This document shows positions 1 through 12,745 of a DNA stretch of 64,000 bases, piece after piece. The notes beneath the pieces were generated by a model that was not told the DNA's origin, did not search any database, and saw only the letters and a list, made by a program, of their open reading frames with translations. Source of the stretch: Maylandia zebra (taxonomy: Eukaryota > Chordata > Actinopteri > Cichliformes > Cichlidae); the NCBI RefSeq assembly GCF_041146795.1, contig NC_135171.1, forward strand, positions 725,001-789,000. The letters are read 5' to 3'. Position numbers and translations under genes: made by a program. How positions within the stretch are numbered: position 1 is the stretch's first letter; each line of letters begins with the position of its first letter.

Positions 1-3000
1 CTACATCCACACGGGTGTTTTTGAAAACACAGAGTTTCCGTTTTTGTTTCTTTGTTTTTAATCCCGTCCACACGTGCAGTTTGGAAAAATATCTCCGTTG
101 TGGGATTACAATATTACCTTATGCCATGTTAGACCCCTAATTAAAGATTGTGAATTGTTATGTAGTTTTAGTTTGCATTATTCTCCTGAATTAGAAGAAG
201 CTGATAACTATTGCATTTATTAAACTGATTTGCATTAGAGTGCTGATTTATTGTGAATGAATGATATTGTTTTATGATGCATTATACTGCTGAGTTATAA
301 GAAATACTGTTCACAGAAAGTCATCGCCTTATTTGTCTGATTAGAAGAGAACAGCCTAACTAAGCCTAACAGGGGACAGGTACTTCTGCCCAACCTGGCA
401 GCCACAAAGTGAACTCATTTAGGTAAAGATAACCACATGCACCTAACCAGCCTGCACCAGCCTGACATTTCTTCCTCCTAAGTAAAAACGAATGGATGGA
501 TTGAACTTAAAGTCTCAGCTCAGTTTTCTATTTTGACCACCTACACCCCAAGATACTCTTTTAAAAAGTGTTGTTTTCAGATCCCTTTGAAGTTCATAAA
601 GGGCCTGTTCATTTTCATTCAAATGTTTTATTGCATAAATGTTACTGTTTTCTTTTGATTTATGCTCCCACTACACTGCACCTCTACAAACAACAATGCC
701 ACGGACTGTCAGTTGCTTTTACATGCTGTGAACATGAGTAGGTTTGATCAGAGTTTCAGTTATCAAAGAAAAGACAAACTGAGCAAAAAGAAGGAAAAAA
801 AGACCAACTTCTTCCCAACTGACAAGAAAAATACTCGTCATGTTTTCATAATAAAGGATCAGGCTCCCCATTTATGACAGCTTGGACCAATAATGTATGT
901 TACATTGATGCTACTGTAGAGACAGTGTCAACATCTCTATTTAAATATAATTAATATACAAAACACAATAAAAGTTATACATGAATTATTCATTATTTTT
1001 CACTATTGATAAAATTCATGTATACTAATCAAGGTTATACATGAGTAACGACATTATTAATAATGATTAATAATAATAATTCTAATGCCAACATGATGAC
1101 TGTTCATAGCTCCTGCTTTGAAATACTGAACTTAAACACTGACCTGATGAAAGATCACAATTCACAGTGGCCCACTGTCAGAATCATTCTGAATATAAAC
1201 TCATCGAGTTAATCTGAACCTTTCTCAAATGTGCTGTGAATAAATGCTGCTGCAAGCCACTGTGGGAAAGCTGTGTTATTATCATGGAAACATCTGTGAC
1301 ACATTCACAGAGGATGAGGACACAAAGGGACGACACGCAGAGGCTGTGTTAAAGTCAAAAATCCAAATCTTTAGTCCTAAACAGGCAGTGGTTACAAACA
1401 GGAAGACGAGCAGTCCATTAAACAGTCTACAGGGTCAAACATACAGAGAATTCAAACAGCTATTAAAAACAAATAACTGGACACTGAAAAACTTCAGTGA
1501 TGTGTGAGGCACCAAAGGGAAGCAGCTGAGTATATTCAATTAATTATCTTCAAATACAAAGACAGAAACTCCTACAGGCAGCATGCAAACTGAGCAGGAT
1601 ACACAAAGATCAGAGATTACAAAATAAATCAGACAAGGATTTCAAACTTACTGAGAGCAAGGCCTCTGTTACAAATCTGTCTAATAGAAAAACATGCTGT
1701 ACAGATACAATACGGTCAGTGTTCATGGTCATTTAAAAACTGGCTCTACCTGAACCACTTCAATATTTTATGAAGTCACTGAGTCGACCAGTTTGTTTCC
1801 TTCATTGCAGTTAGAGTGTGGCTGGTAAGGATGAAAACACACACAGAGCGTAAATTGTCTTTGTTAGTAAGAAACGTCAGCAAAGAAAAGACAAAACACA
1901 CAAACACTCTCATGATATTCATGAATCATTAGAAAGCATCCAAACATTCTGCTCGTGGACTTTTACAGTCTTATTTGCACTCGCTCATCTTCATAATCAT
2001 CCTGATCAGTACATGACAGGGGAGGCTTTGAGGTAGGCGGGGCTCTCTGCTGATGTCAGCATGAAAGGCAGGACCAGCGTCTGCCACATGTTGGTGAAAC
2101 ATCACAGTACACTGGCGTGGTTTCCTTTCCAGATGTTGGACGTTTGACACTTCAACGTTGAGGCCAACAAGAAGACACAGTTTTGGGTCGGGTTGCTGCA
2201 GGGTTTCTAACTGAGCAAAAGCAGAAGCACACAGACCAACAGGGATCAGATGCTGAGTGTTAGAGGAACATCTGTGCTGATCACTGAATGCTGCTGTGGT
2301 CTCTTGTTGAAGTTGGCTGGTGGGACAGTCTAATAGTGATATCCTGCCCATCGGAGGAACAGTTTTAAAAACACATGCAATACTTTGTTTGTATTACAGT
2401 CAAAGTTTATGTTAATTTTGTCCTTTAAAAGTGTTGCTGTACTATAAAGTCCTATAATTTGAGGCTAAAATGGCTCAGAGAGTCTCTCTCTCAGAGGATC
2501 TCCTTTGAAAGTGGAGACGGCTTTATCCGCTGATCCACGTCACTTTACCTGGATGTTTTCTTTGAAGCTGGATGAAGACTCCTCTCCCTCACTCCTGTTG
2601 CAGCTGTGTGGTCCAGTTGGCCTCTGAGGTCACAGTCAACATCTGTAGCAGAAGAGGGGAAATAAAAGTCCAGGTTACCAAAACTGGAAGCTTTTCCAAA
2701 ATAGAGCATAACTGGACTTTTTCAGCCTTACAGGCAGATAGTCGTCTGAAGCTGCAGCTTTTTCTTTTGAGCTTTTTCCAATCTCTGCTCTCGGCTTTCT
2801 TTGAGAACATGTCTGCTTTCTTGGCATGGGTCTGTCTGCTGTTGGTGAAGAGACTAAATCCACATACTCGCTACTAAGATCTCCTCAAGTAGTCTCAACC
2901 AGATTACAGTTTAAGAGTAAATGTCTCCTGAGAGTTTCACCTTGGGGAGATGCTGTCTTGCTAACATGCAATCATGAGCATTAATCTATGAGGTGAAAAA

Positions 3001-3114
3001 GTAATTTTAAAAGCTCCAGCCACAAGTTTTATTTCATCTGTGTTTTGGTCAGAGTCCCATCAGACCTCCAGAATGGTGTCAGAGTGTTTTCTATCCACGT
3101 GATGAGCACAGGCC
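1..3114. other. Non-coding stretch, no gene recognised
   Basis: I see no convincing gene here. The first 100 bases resemble the end of a common fish DNA transposon (runs such as TTTTGAAAACACAGAG followed by CCACACGTGCAG) but no partner end was found. Short ORFs at 662-877, 1244-1507, 1971-2351 (minus) and 2572-2877 have no recognisable domain and look like chance. The rest is AT-rich spacer upstream, in window order, of the phospholipase D-like exons. Confidence 0.6.
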
Positions 3115-3314
3115 TCAGGTCCAGACCTCCACGGGCACCATAGCCTCTTTGGAGCTAATAGGTGCAAGAAGGTTTTGTTGGGATAGGAACTGAAGAGGAA
3201 ACTGACGAGGAAGGCAAGGATCTTCTTCAGCTCCTCCGAGCTGGGACCTCTTTGTGTAGGCCAGCATTGGCCAGGTAGCCCTCCAGCATCGCTGGATGGC
3301 CGACAGTGGAAAAC
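3115..3314 (-). pseudogene. Phospholipase D1/2-like last exon, frameshifted
   Basis: This is the probable terminal exon of a PLD1/PLD2-type phosphatidylcholine-hydrolysing phospholipase D. An acceptor (CCTCTAG) precedes VFHC, the usual continuation of the exon at 3604-3720. In the same frame the exon later reads EELKKILAFLVSF. The final stretch, LLAPISSKEAMVPVEVWT followed by TGA at 3115-3117, lies in a different frame. That ending closely matches the invariant C-terminus of animal PLD1/2 (SKEG/AM-P-EVWT). A one-base deletion in the codons after VSF would explain the last shift, and the middle third also appears out of frame, so at least one and probably three indels are present. It is either a decaying paralogue or assembly error. 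No other PLD exons were found in the window. Family identification is by recalled motif, not by search. Confidence 0.75.
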
Positions 3315-3603
3315 CTAGAGGAGTAGGAGAGAAACAGCAGCTTGGAGCATGTCTTTATACTGTTTAGTTTTTAGAGCCACAGACTTTCTTTTAATGTCAT
3401 TGTTCAGGATCTATGACTGATTATGTATTTATTGTATTCCTCCATGACTGTGTGACAGCAAGTGGAAAAAACCAGCTTCACCTTTGTTGATATGCTTGTA
3501 ATTTTAATATTGATTAAATGGCCATGAAATAATAGAAAGCTCATATATGAAAATGTATTTTAAGAAGTAAAATGTTAATCTGAGTACAAAGGAGTACACT
3601 CAC

Positions 3604-3720
3604 CTTCTGGTAGATAGAGGTGTAGCGAGCTCTGGTGAACATCCAGGCCTCCTCGTAGAACTGATCACTGATTGGATCCAAAACATCGATGGAGGATCTG
3701 TGTAAGCGCTGAGGATCGTC
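3604..3720 (-). pseudogene. Phospholipase D1/2-like penultimate exon
   Basis: This is a 39-codon exon in phase 0 at both ends, bounded by an acceptor (CCATCAG at 3721-3727) and a strong donor (AAG then GTGAGT at 3603-3598). It encodes the segment containing DPISDQFYEEAW and ARYTSIYQK. It corresponds to the region of PLD1/2 just after the second HKD catalytic half, where DPxSDxF, a Trp and IYxKVFxC are conserved. The exon is open, but its downstream partner at 3115-3314 is frameshifted, so I label the pair a pseudogene. The HKD exons that would make an active phosphodiesterase should lie at higher coordinates but none was recognised, so the copy may be partial. Confidence 0.75.
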
Positions 3721-5354
3721 CTGATGGACAGAACAGAAGGAGAGTGAGACAAGTGAAGATATACTAAACAACACTGTGACATGAACTGAGCCACACACAG
3801 TTTGATTCACAGGTGATTGACACATTATTTGACCACGAGCAATCTTTTCTGGTTTGACGCCGTCTTTGTAGCCAGAAACCAGCTCTCTCCTCGGCTTCCT
3901 CCACTACACGCTTCCCCCACGCCAGTCTCCTCCGTCACTATAAAGGGGAGAGTCATGAGCTCCATCACCCTCACCTGTGCCGTCCAACGTCCCGCCACCA
4001 GCCTCCACTGCAGCAGGCCAGAGACCACACCCCTGCCACAATAAGTAAAAGTATATCCTTGCTGTACCCTTAATGCTAAATGTGCTAAATTAACCGCTGC
4101 CTTTGCCCCTTTGGGATTATTCTTATGTCACTGGGATGTTGACCTTTGACCTTCACATTAGAGAGATGGGCAGACATAATTAGTGTATGAATTTTAAAGT
4201 AACAGGTAATAAAGAGAGTGTAGCAAATGTAGTCAGGTTTATTACTCTGTATCACACATGAGTGCCCGAGGGAGGCGGGGCTGACTGGGGAGACACAGGA
4301 AACAGAGAGACAGGGCTGACTCGACATGAAACGATGAAACGTGGGACACGGGAACAGAAACTAAACACAGGCTGAAATGAACACTGAGGGAGGGAGAACT
4401 AAGATTACTGAGAGCCTGATAAATAAGAAGAACAAAAACCAAGAAAAACAAGAGTCAAAGAAAACCAAAAACACAAAGCATTGGGCCAGGACCCACTGCT
4501 GTGACATTTATATGTGATAAAAACATTAAAAACTGCTCACATGTTGAAATCTTTCTACGTATACTTTAGGTTCAGCTCTCCAGCCTGGCATTTGGTTAAG
4601 CATGATTCAAACATTTGATTTTGTTTAACTGGTTTTAATTATAGTTACTTTTTGTGAACATTTGTTGCAGCATTTAAAAATACATCATTTATTTTCAAAC
4701 TTTTATTTGATTTAGAGCATCATATTTGACCAACATAAATGTTTTAATTTCATATAAAATAACTGAAACAGTGAACTAAATATCTGAAATCTTTCCTTCC
4801 TTAAAAGTTATAATCCTACTTAAGTTATAGTGCAAATGCTTAAGCAACAAATATACTTGATGCTAATTAATTAATATTTCCCTTTGATGTTGCAACTATG
4901 CGGTCACTTCTGTCTTTAAACAAAATAATATTTTCCAGTTACAGAAATCATAAAGTCCAAACTAAAGTGCTACTGTTGCTATATGCATTTTATATAAATC
5001 ATGGATGATGGTCCTGACATGAAGGACGAGAAAGTTACAGGTTGCATCCTTTGACTTTGTCTCCGTGCCTTTGGGCGATTTTCAGAAGGACAGATGTTTC
5101 TGTTCAATTCTTAAATCAATTTTTTCAAACACAAACACTATTTTAAAGCTTCTAGAGAGTAAAATATTAATGATAATTATAATAACAATAATAAAAACAA
5201 AAGCTCTCAGATCCATCAAACCAAGCAGCAGAAAGAACAATAACTGAAGAGAAAACTTTAACCTTGTAGACTTCATTATGTTCCAGCTGCTCTACAGACG
5301 CTGTGACCTCGAACTTAAGCAGGTCGTAACGTATGTGCAGCTCAATAACTTCAT
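3721..5354. other. Non-coding spacer with a repeat-like block
   Basis: No gene is recognised. About 4215-4505 has the look of a fish retroelement end (on the minus strand it begins TGTCACAGCAGTGGGTCCTG), but no partner or target duplication was seen. The remainder is AT-rich. Confidence 0.4.
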
Positions 5355-5427
5355 AATCAATTCAATTAAATCTTTATTGGCAGACTTCATGTCCATAAAA
5401 ACAAGACAAGAAAAAAAACACACAACT

Positions 5428-5429
<2 letters not shown>

Positions 5430-5459
<30 letters not shown>
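5430..5459. repeat. (CA)n microsatellite in LINE 3' UTR
   Basis: A perfect CA dinucleotide run inside the LINE 3' UTR. Confidence 0.95.
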
Positions 5460-5460
<1 letters not shown>

Positions 5461-5773
5461 GGTATAAACCATTAAATATATATATATGTATATAAATAAG
5501 TATATAAAGCATTTGTAAAAATATAAAACCATAATATACATAAAACACAATTACTTAAAATAAATCAATAAGTACACAAACACTTTAACCAGTGCTTTCT
5601 GAGACTGGATGAGTAACGGGAACAACTCACTGTCGGATCTGTGAGTGCTAAAATTATACTGTTACTCGAACCATCCAGTCGTTCTCTAAAATTGAACATT
5701 AACTTTCTTAAAAGTGCTTTAAAAGTCCAGACACCCACAGCTACAAACATCTGGCTGGCACTACCACTTCTAG

Positions 5774-5777
5774 GTAT
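5774..5777. repeat. Target-site duplication GTAT (left copy)
   Basis: GTAT directly abuts the left LTR end and recurs at 14495-14498 beyond the right LTR end. A 4-bp duplication is typical of gammaretrovirus-like integration. Confidence 0.9.
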
Positions 5778-6808
5778 TGTTAAGGTTCAAAATTGAGGAG
5801 GGAGAGTACAAACCACCATGGTCCAGAAGGTCTTGGTCAAACAATGATTTTAATGACTACACACGTGTGGGAAGAACACTCTGTACGCCGACAGCAAGTG
5901 ATCTCCAACTTAATCAAAGCATGAACAGATATTTTATAGCATCAGGGTTTGATTTACTGACGCCCCTTCATGCGTCACAGATACATTTTATACATAGATC
6001 AGATCAACACCACAATGGCTTTTAACCCAGAAGATCATCTTCTATTTTCATGTACTTTCCGTTCTTGTCTTAAAGTAAATTGTTCCTCTTTCTTGCCGAG
6101 ACAACAAGGACGGTTCCTCTTTTACCGAGACACTTTTGCAGTTACAACCAGACATGACTAATCTCTCCTCTAAATAAATTTAACTCATGTGTGTGTGTCA
6201 CGACCTCACATGCTCTTTCTCAATTCACCTGTTGCACTTCTGACCTTTCACCAGACCAGAGGCTCACTGAGACTATATGTATGTCTTCTACTAAATAAAT
6301 GTTTTAACCAAGAACCTCTACTTAAAAGCTTAATATAAAATGATCTGATATATAAGTGTTTTGTAAGCATGTACTGCAATTCCTTCTATGGCTCCAAGTC
6401 ACTTGCACAATAGATTGTCCGGACATCGCGCCGAACAAAGCTTCCGACCCCCAATTAATTGACCGAGCTCCAACTCTTTAATAAGCACAGATATGCATTG
6501 TGTATAAAATAGTCATAACTGCACCTGAAATACAAGGTCAACATAATAACTGTATGCATAACATCTTAAGGCCTTCTTAAAGCTATCTGTTACATTGTTA
6601 AAGCCTCGTCTTAGCCTGCTGCTCAAAATAACTTTCACTTCTGCAAAACTCTCCAAGCCTGTTTCCTGTCCTGTTACTTTTAGCCTTTCTGAAAGACACA
6701 CACTGTTCAACCCCTGAATGCAATATAAACTCCAGATTATATTATTAATGCAATGGTAATGATGACAATTATTTAACCATAGCAGTAAAATAATTTCCCT
6801 GCTCCACA
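5778..6808 (-). repeat. 3' LTR of the non-coding LTR element
   Basis: 1,031 bp. In sense orientation it starts TGTGGAGCAGGGAAAT and ends CCTTAACA. A TATAAAA-type box lies near 5985 and an ATTAAA poly(A)-like signal near 5850 on the minus strand, giving a plausible U3-R-U5 order. It is identical to 13463-14494 except for one C near 5817. Confidence 0.92.
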
Positions 6809-6819
6809 CTCCCTCTCTC
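6809..6819 (-). other. Polypurine tract
   Basis: The sense strand reads GAGAGAGGGAG directly before the TG of the 3' LTR, in the place where plus-strand priming occurs in retroelements. Confidence 0.75.
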
Positions 6820-9112
6820 GACCTCTGGAACACCAGAGGTCGCAATACATTGTGTCCTCGCTCAGACCCTCTCTAGCCGTCCTCTGGCTCAACCAGCTCC
6901 CATTCGAGAACACTCCATGTGTAAGCTTTGGTTTTCTCAGTCCCTCTCTGGTGGTTCAGCAGGCCTCGAGATCTCCAGGATCCTCGCCCCTCCTGTGGTC
7001 GCCGAGATCGATCTTCTGCAAAGGAAACAAAAAACCTTTTCCTGCATCTCCCTAACTTATCCTATTTGGGACTCTTTAATCAAAAGCCTGATCCTAATTA
7101 TGCTCTTAACTTATTGACTTGTATTTATATATATTCTTCAACGTTCCTCATCACTTTAAAACTCTTTAAGCCCTGCTTTCACGTCCGGTTGCTCGCTCTA
7201 TTTTTCCCTTATCTGATCATCAACATCCTGTGCACAAATTGTCGCTGCTGCAAGTTCCTCTACTCTAAAAGATCCAAAAGAAAACAACCACTTTAATCAA
7301 TTAAGTTTAAGCATATAAGCAATTACTCCTGTATACATTTCATCATAGCTAAATGCTGCCTAAAAACAACTCCTATGTGTTAACTTCATTTTAACCTCAC
7401 ATTTCCTATGTTATAACCCGTTTTTGGTATAGCCTTTTTATTTCATTTGCTCCCTTTAATGTAACAATACCTTCTAATTCTAATTTATCAGACTTAACCA
7501 AAATATATGCTTTCCTTCCTCTTTGGTCCTTCTTTAAGTTCAGTTAAAAGCTAAATGAATTTGAGGCCTTTTGCCTGGAATCAATACTGTCATGTGTGTT
7601 TCTGTGTAATATCTGTTTGTGTAAGCCTACATTATAACCACTTCTTCTAAAGATCAAAAAAGAAATCAAACCTGTTCTACTCCTTCAACCCTCACTAATT
7701 TTCCCTCTAAGATTTATTCACAGCTTTGAACCCTGATATTGTATCTTCTAAACAGGATTCAGTTCTTTAATCCTTTAACCTTAACATAAAAATAACAGTT
7801 TCAGTTTTACCATATCCAAATGATCAAAAACCCAAAAGGTCCTAAAATGATCCTAAATTATTAAACAATTAAATTAATAAACCCTAAACCCCCCCTTTAT
7901 CTTGATACATTTCATGTGTCAAGATACTATACAAAACTTAAAAATGCTCAGTTTCCCCACTCATGATCCAATCTATGTCATAAAAATAAACTTAAAACAG
8001 AACAGTTATCAGTCATGTGTTTCTTCAATTAATGATAACTGAGTTACATCAAAAAATATTTCCCCTTTAGCATTTGGCATTCTCCCAACAATATACTATA
8101 ATCCCATAATCTAACCCCAGTCAACAAAACAAAACAGAAATTTTCTCTGGTAAAAGCAAATTGTTTGTCCACATTTATTCATCCTCACATTCACTCACAC
8201 ATTCACTCCATATTTTTGCTAATAGTGGAGCTTCCCGCGTCAGATTCTCCACCCTCAGCAAAATGAGCTCAGTCATTTTTTATTTTCCATAGGAAAATAT
8301 TTCTTTATGCTTTTGGACTGGATTGACTCGCATAAAATCCTTTTTACAGGGACTTACGACCTGAATAGTCCCCAGGTAGCTTTCTCCTCAGCCAATTGTA
8401 ATCTGGAAAGCCCCCTTATATTTGCTCTTCCCGATAATTTTCAGCGCCGTTATTCACTCTTGCAGGCCTGCTTAAAACAGAAATGAAAAAAAAAATAGAG
8501 CTGATTGTTAGCTCATAAAAACAAAATCAAAATCACCTGACAGGTTTTCTTTAAGTGCACTCTTACAAAATAATGGGCCCAATTTTTAGACATGTCCATG
8601 TTTCCTAAAACTCCCTCTATTAAAAACAAAAACAACAACCCAAACCTAACTGACAGAATCAACCCATCACCACAACAACCTCAACAACCTTAAACACACA
8701 AAAGTTTTGCCACCACATAATTTCACCTCCTCAATACACCGAAAGTCTCATTAAAACCACACAATTTGCACACAAAAATCACCCCCTTATGCTCTGTAAC
8801 ATACTTCAATTCAGCATAAAACATAACCCCCCTTACAACAACATATCACTAAACTATAAATTTCCTACCCAAATCTGTACTTCTCTTCTCTGCTATGCTT
8901 CCTCTTCTGAACGTCACTTCCTCAGTCACACACACACACACAGGAAGTTCCTTCGTCACCACTCACTCCAACTAATTTGCATACTGAGTCATCTCTCAAT
9001 GAGTTGCTGTAACAACAGAAACATATGTTTAAACATTCCCAACTCATTAAATCATTTTATTTCTTTCTACAGTGATCACTGGTTTTGATCACTCAGTACG
9101 AGAGAGCACTCC
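6820..9112 (-). other. Non-coding interior of LTR element, 3' part
   Basis: AT-rich and without any sense ORF of 60 codons. The stretch at about 8060-8700 recurs in diverged form around 36040-36806 and 41087-41260, so it is a family trait rather than random flanking DNA. No protein domain was recognised on either strand. Confidence 0.7.
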
Positions 9113-9115
9113 TAA

Positions 9116-9838
9116 GGCTACGTTCACACTGCAGGTCTTAATGCTCAATTCCGATTTTTTGATCAAATCCGATTTTTTTGTCTCCTCGTTCACACTACAA
9201 ATAAAATGCGACAGCAAACGCGCTCTAGTGTGAACGCTCAAAGCGGCCCGCATGCGCAAAAGAAGATGTCACACACAACGCGCTCTGTTTAGACCAAGAA
9301 CAAACAGTATTGTTTGACTGATGGCCGTTAATATAAAGACTTCGGACTTTACGTTTCCCAATTTTTGCTTTAAGTTATTTTGTTATTTACATAATAATGT
9401 AAATAACCTAATAATGATCCTTATTGCTGTTTAAGAGAGGAGCGGTGCTTCAAAGGATAGCTGCAGATTTCTGTCAGAATCTGCAGATTATACAGTACAA
9501 ATAAAATGTTCACGTTGTCTTCCCAACAGTTTCACTGACATCTACACTGGATGGCTAGGAAGCGTTCGCGATGTCTTCTCGGGCGCTGATAATTGGCTTC
9601 AGTCTTGTGTCGGTGACGTAAAAGGCGGATTTAATGCGACTTGACCGTTCAAACAGCAGTCGCTTTCTAAAACATCGGATATGTATCGGATTCAGTACCA
9701 CATACGAAAGTGACCCAGATCGGATTTGAAAATATCGGATTTGCGCCGTTCACACTGTCATAGCATGATCGGATATGGGTCGCATAGGGTCAAAAAAATC
9801 GGATTTGATGCGCTTTCGCCTGCAGTGTGAACGTAGCC
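9116..9838. mobile_element. PIF/Harbinger-like MITE, 723 bp
   Basis: Perfect terminal inverted repeats of about 20 bp (GGCTACGTTCACACTGCAGG) bounded by TAA direct repeats (9113-9115 and 9839-9841). The 3-bp T-A duplication fits PIF/Harbinger elements. The subterminal parts repeat ATCGGATTTGA-type words in both orientations. No ORF is present, so it is non-autonomous. It lies within the interior of the LTR element. Confidence 0.85.
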
Positions 9839-9841
9839 TAA

Positions 9842-12740
9842 GTCACTCTTTTAAAACTACTTTAATCACTTTTTGTTTACATAACTCACTCCCTTTGTCA
9901 TATGGCTTCTTCTATTCCTCAATTACAAACTCAAATGCATTTTATTAAACATTCACACCATTGTATCATTCATACAAAATAGCAAGCTGTTCTTCATTGC
10001 ATATGTTTGTGTTCTTAGCCAGGTTTAATCAGTGTCTATGCATTAAACTCCATGAGCTTGTCTTGTCTTTATATGGTTAATGCATTTTCTGTTTGTGTAT
10101 GTGAATTTGCATATGTTGCTTTTGCAGTGTGTCAGACTCCTGCACAATTCTCCACTCAAGCCGTCAGTTGTCTTTCCCAAATTTGCTAACCCAAATTTTA
10201 AGTTCCCACCTTATTAACAGCATTCCTGCTCCTCAGCCAGAAATTAGGGCCCACTTGTCAGGTTTATGGAGACATGGCGCTGTGAACAATTCAACCAGAA
10301 ACTTGCCTTGGCATGTCCAGTCAAGTTAACCTACAGGTTTCTTCCGACCGCTGCATGGGGAGAATTGATCCAGGTCTGTTTAGCCCCTAAAGAAACACAA
10401 CTGAGACATTTTCATTATTATCATAAGTACTTAAACTACCCGTTTCCCTTTCTCTGGTCAGAAATCCCAACTTATGTCATGTATATACGTGTAAGCAGGT
10501 CTTCATTGCTTTTCCTATGTATTTTGTTAATGTTCAGTGAGTGTAAGCTGCTTTCTTCATTGCCTCTATATGTTATAGTCAGGTTTAATTCATGCATCTT
10601 TTCCCTGATTTCTTAATTCAAAACTATCTCACTTCTGATTCTTTCCAGAAATAATTTCACATGTAACACTTTGTCTATGTGTGATTTCTATTCTTGTTTA
10701 CCTCTTTGTTTGTGACGGTGGACATCTCTAAACCATCATGAGTTCAAGCTTCACTTTCAGTCCAATTACACCCTGTATTCTCACAGTCAAACTCGTCCAG
10801 CTTCGCCTCTCACTGGTCACTGTCCTCTTCTCTCAGTGTCCTTTTGTTGTCTTGAATTCCAGCAAACACAGTCTGTTTCTTCTCTGTTTCTCTTCAGTAT
10901 TTTCCTTTTGGATCAAGTCCCAGCCTGGCAAAATACCACATTCAGTGCCTTTAAACAGTCATGTCACACTGTTCTTACCAGCCTGCTGTCCACCGTGCAT
11001 GTTTCATCACGTGGTTTCTTCTTTTCTGTTGATCCTCTCAGTCATCTCTTTCAAGATTACTCCAAGCATGGCAAATCTGACAATCAGTGTCCAGTGCTTT
11101 CCACAGCTCATTATCCCACTGTTCAACTGCCCAGCCTGTAATTTACAGTACATGTTTCCACCTCGTGGTTCCTTTCATGCTGCTGCTGGTGTCGTCAGTG
11201 TGGTTTCAGTTGCACTGTCTTTTGCCTGCTATTAATTCTTCTCAAGTCCACGATGTTCTGTTGGTCTTCATCAGGAGATTAACTGTCCTTTGAGCTTCTT
11301 CTCAGGATGGGGACAAGTGCGAGGTCAAGCTGTAAAATTTTAAGCCAAAATCTGGCCTGTTTTCTCCCAATTATGCTACTCTAGTGGTTTTGGCGCCGTA
11401 CTCAAAATTCCAGGTTGAGAGAAGTCCACCTTTATTTATCTGTAATCTGTGTTAACACACTAAAACATACAATTAATATCCTTTTCATTTCTTTTCTCAA
11501 AACCTCCATTCGCTTTATCTGCCTAAAGTTTAACTCATCTGTTTCTCTCTCTGGGTGCTCACTCGTCACAGTCACTTCCTTTTATGCGCATGTAACTTCC
11601 TGTCACACACCCACAGCTTCTCAGAGCAGCTCAAGCTGCTTTTCTGTTTCTGCAGGCTAATCAAACTTATTTTGTATTTACAATCTACAAACCCTCTGTA
11701 ATTCTACTAACTTTTGATCTAAAATGTAGCATCATTCACACAATGATTTCATAATCCTCTCACACACACACCTTTTAAATAAACTAAACTCTTATAACAT
11801 CACTCATGCATCTCTTAAATTAAAAACACTTTCAAACTTTAAAACATCCTACTTTACATCACCAAAGAAATACCTCTCACACCTTTATTCATCATTCAAA
11901 ACCTTCTAGTCACCGCATTCACACACTTAAAGTGTGACCAGAGTTGAGGAATATAACTCAAAACACACTTTCCTAAGAGTATTTTAGACATGCTTGTCAT
12001 AATCAAAAAGAGCAAGTCAAAAACAAAAAACAAACGAAAAATTGAAACCTCCATTAATTCTCACCGCACACACAAGAAATTGAAAAAATAAACCACACCA
12101 GCAACTAATGCTGGAGAAAAGTTACTACTGAAAGTAATGTGTTAGTCTTAAGTATATACAGTGCACTCAATATATTTATATATCTGCATCCAAACTCAGT
12201 CAATTACTATACATCCACTACGGCAACTCAAAACTTTATTTATAGTCCTCTAATAAACATAAATGGCATTTGAAACACACACTCAACAATGTTTGCAGCA
12301 GTATTTGTAAAACCAACTGTGGTTTAAACAGTTCACTACTTACTCATTTGCATTTTCACTCACACACACACCGTCTAAAAATAGCTCCAGCATTGCCTCA
12401 GACTCCTTTCACACAGAGATCTCTTATTTTATATTACAAAGACATCTTATATTTACAACCACTGTCAGATCTGTCAGCTTTAGCACCTACACAATTTCGA
12501 CAAATTTAAAATAACCGCCCAGCGGATAAACTCCCTGAGTTTTTTGCGACCAATTAACCAGTATCAAGACTTTAACTGTTTCTGGCCTCATCTCTAAAAT
12601 CCCTAACTCAATTTAAAAGCGTCAACCAACCCAAACTTTGCCTGAAGCTCTAATTTTGGCGTTTCACAGCCAAGGCTTACCCCAAAGTGTTAAGTTAAAG
12701 TTACACACCCGAAGTCCAACTTCTCCTGTCCAAAAAAGCG
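9842..12740 (-). other. Non-coding interior of LTR element, central part
   Basis: No sense-strand ORF of 60 codons. An antisense (plus) ORF at 10738-11235 of 165 codons is rich in Ser, Leu, Phe and Cys with no domain and is probably a by-product of a purine-rich sense strand. About 10900-11240 contains loosely repeated CAGCCTG/CTGTTC-type words. Confidence 0.65.
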
Positions 12741-12745
12741 CAGAC

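Larger units (their letters stand above)
5355..5777 (-). mobile_element. LINE 3' end: RT C-terminus and 3' UTR, cut off by LTR element
   Basis: This is the 3' part of the LINE whose main body is at 14495-17440. The minus-strand frame 5777-5565 encodes the reverse transcriptase C-terminus (SQMFVAVGVWTFKALLRKLM and onward). When the LTR element and one GTAT copy are removed, this joins in frame to the RT ending at 14495 (reading through the residues CRIPRSGSAS). A 3' UTR with a (CA)n block and an AATAAA signal (minus, 5378-5373) follows. The exact 3' end is approximate. Confidence 0.85.

Noticed and set aside
1971..2351. 126-codon minus ORF
   Set aside because: No domain, no conserved motif and no neighbouring exon; treated as chance.
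10738..11235. 165-codon plus-strand ORF inside the LTR element
   Set aside because: It is antisense to the element, Ser/Leu/Phe/Cys-rich and overlaps other open frames; no domain or start context supports it as a gene.
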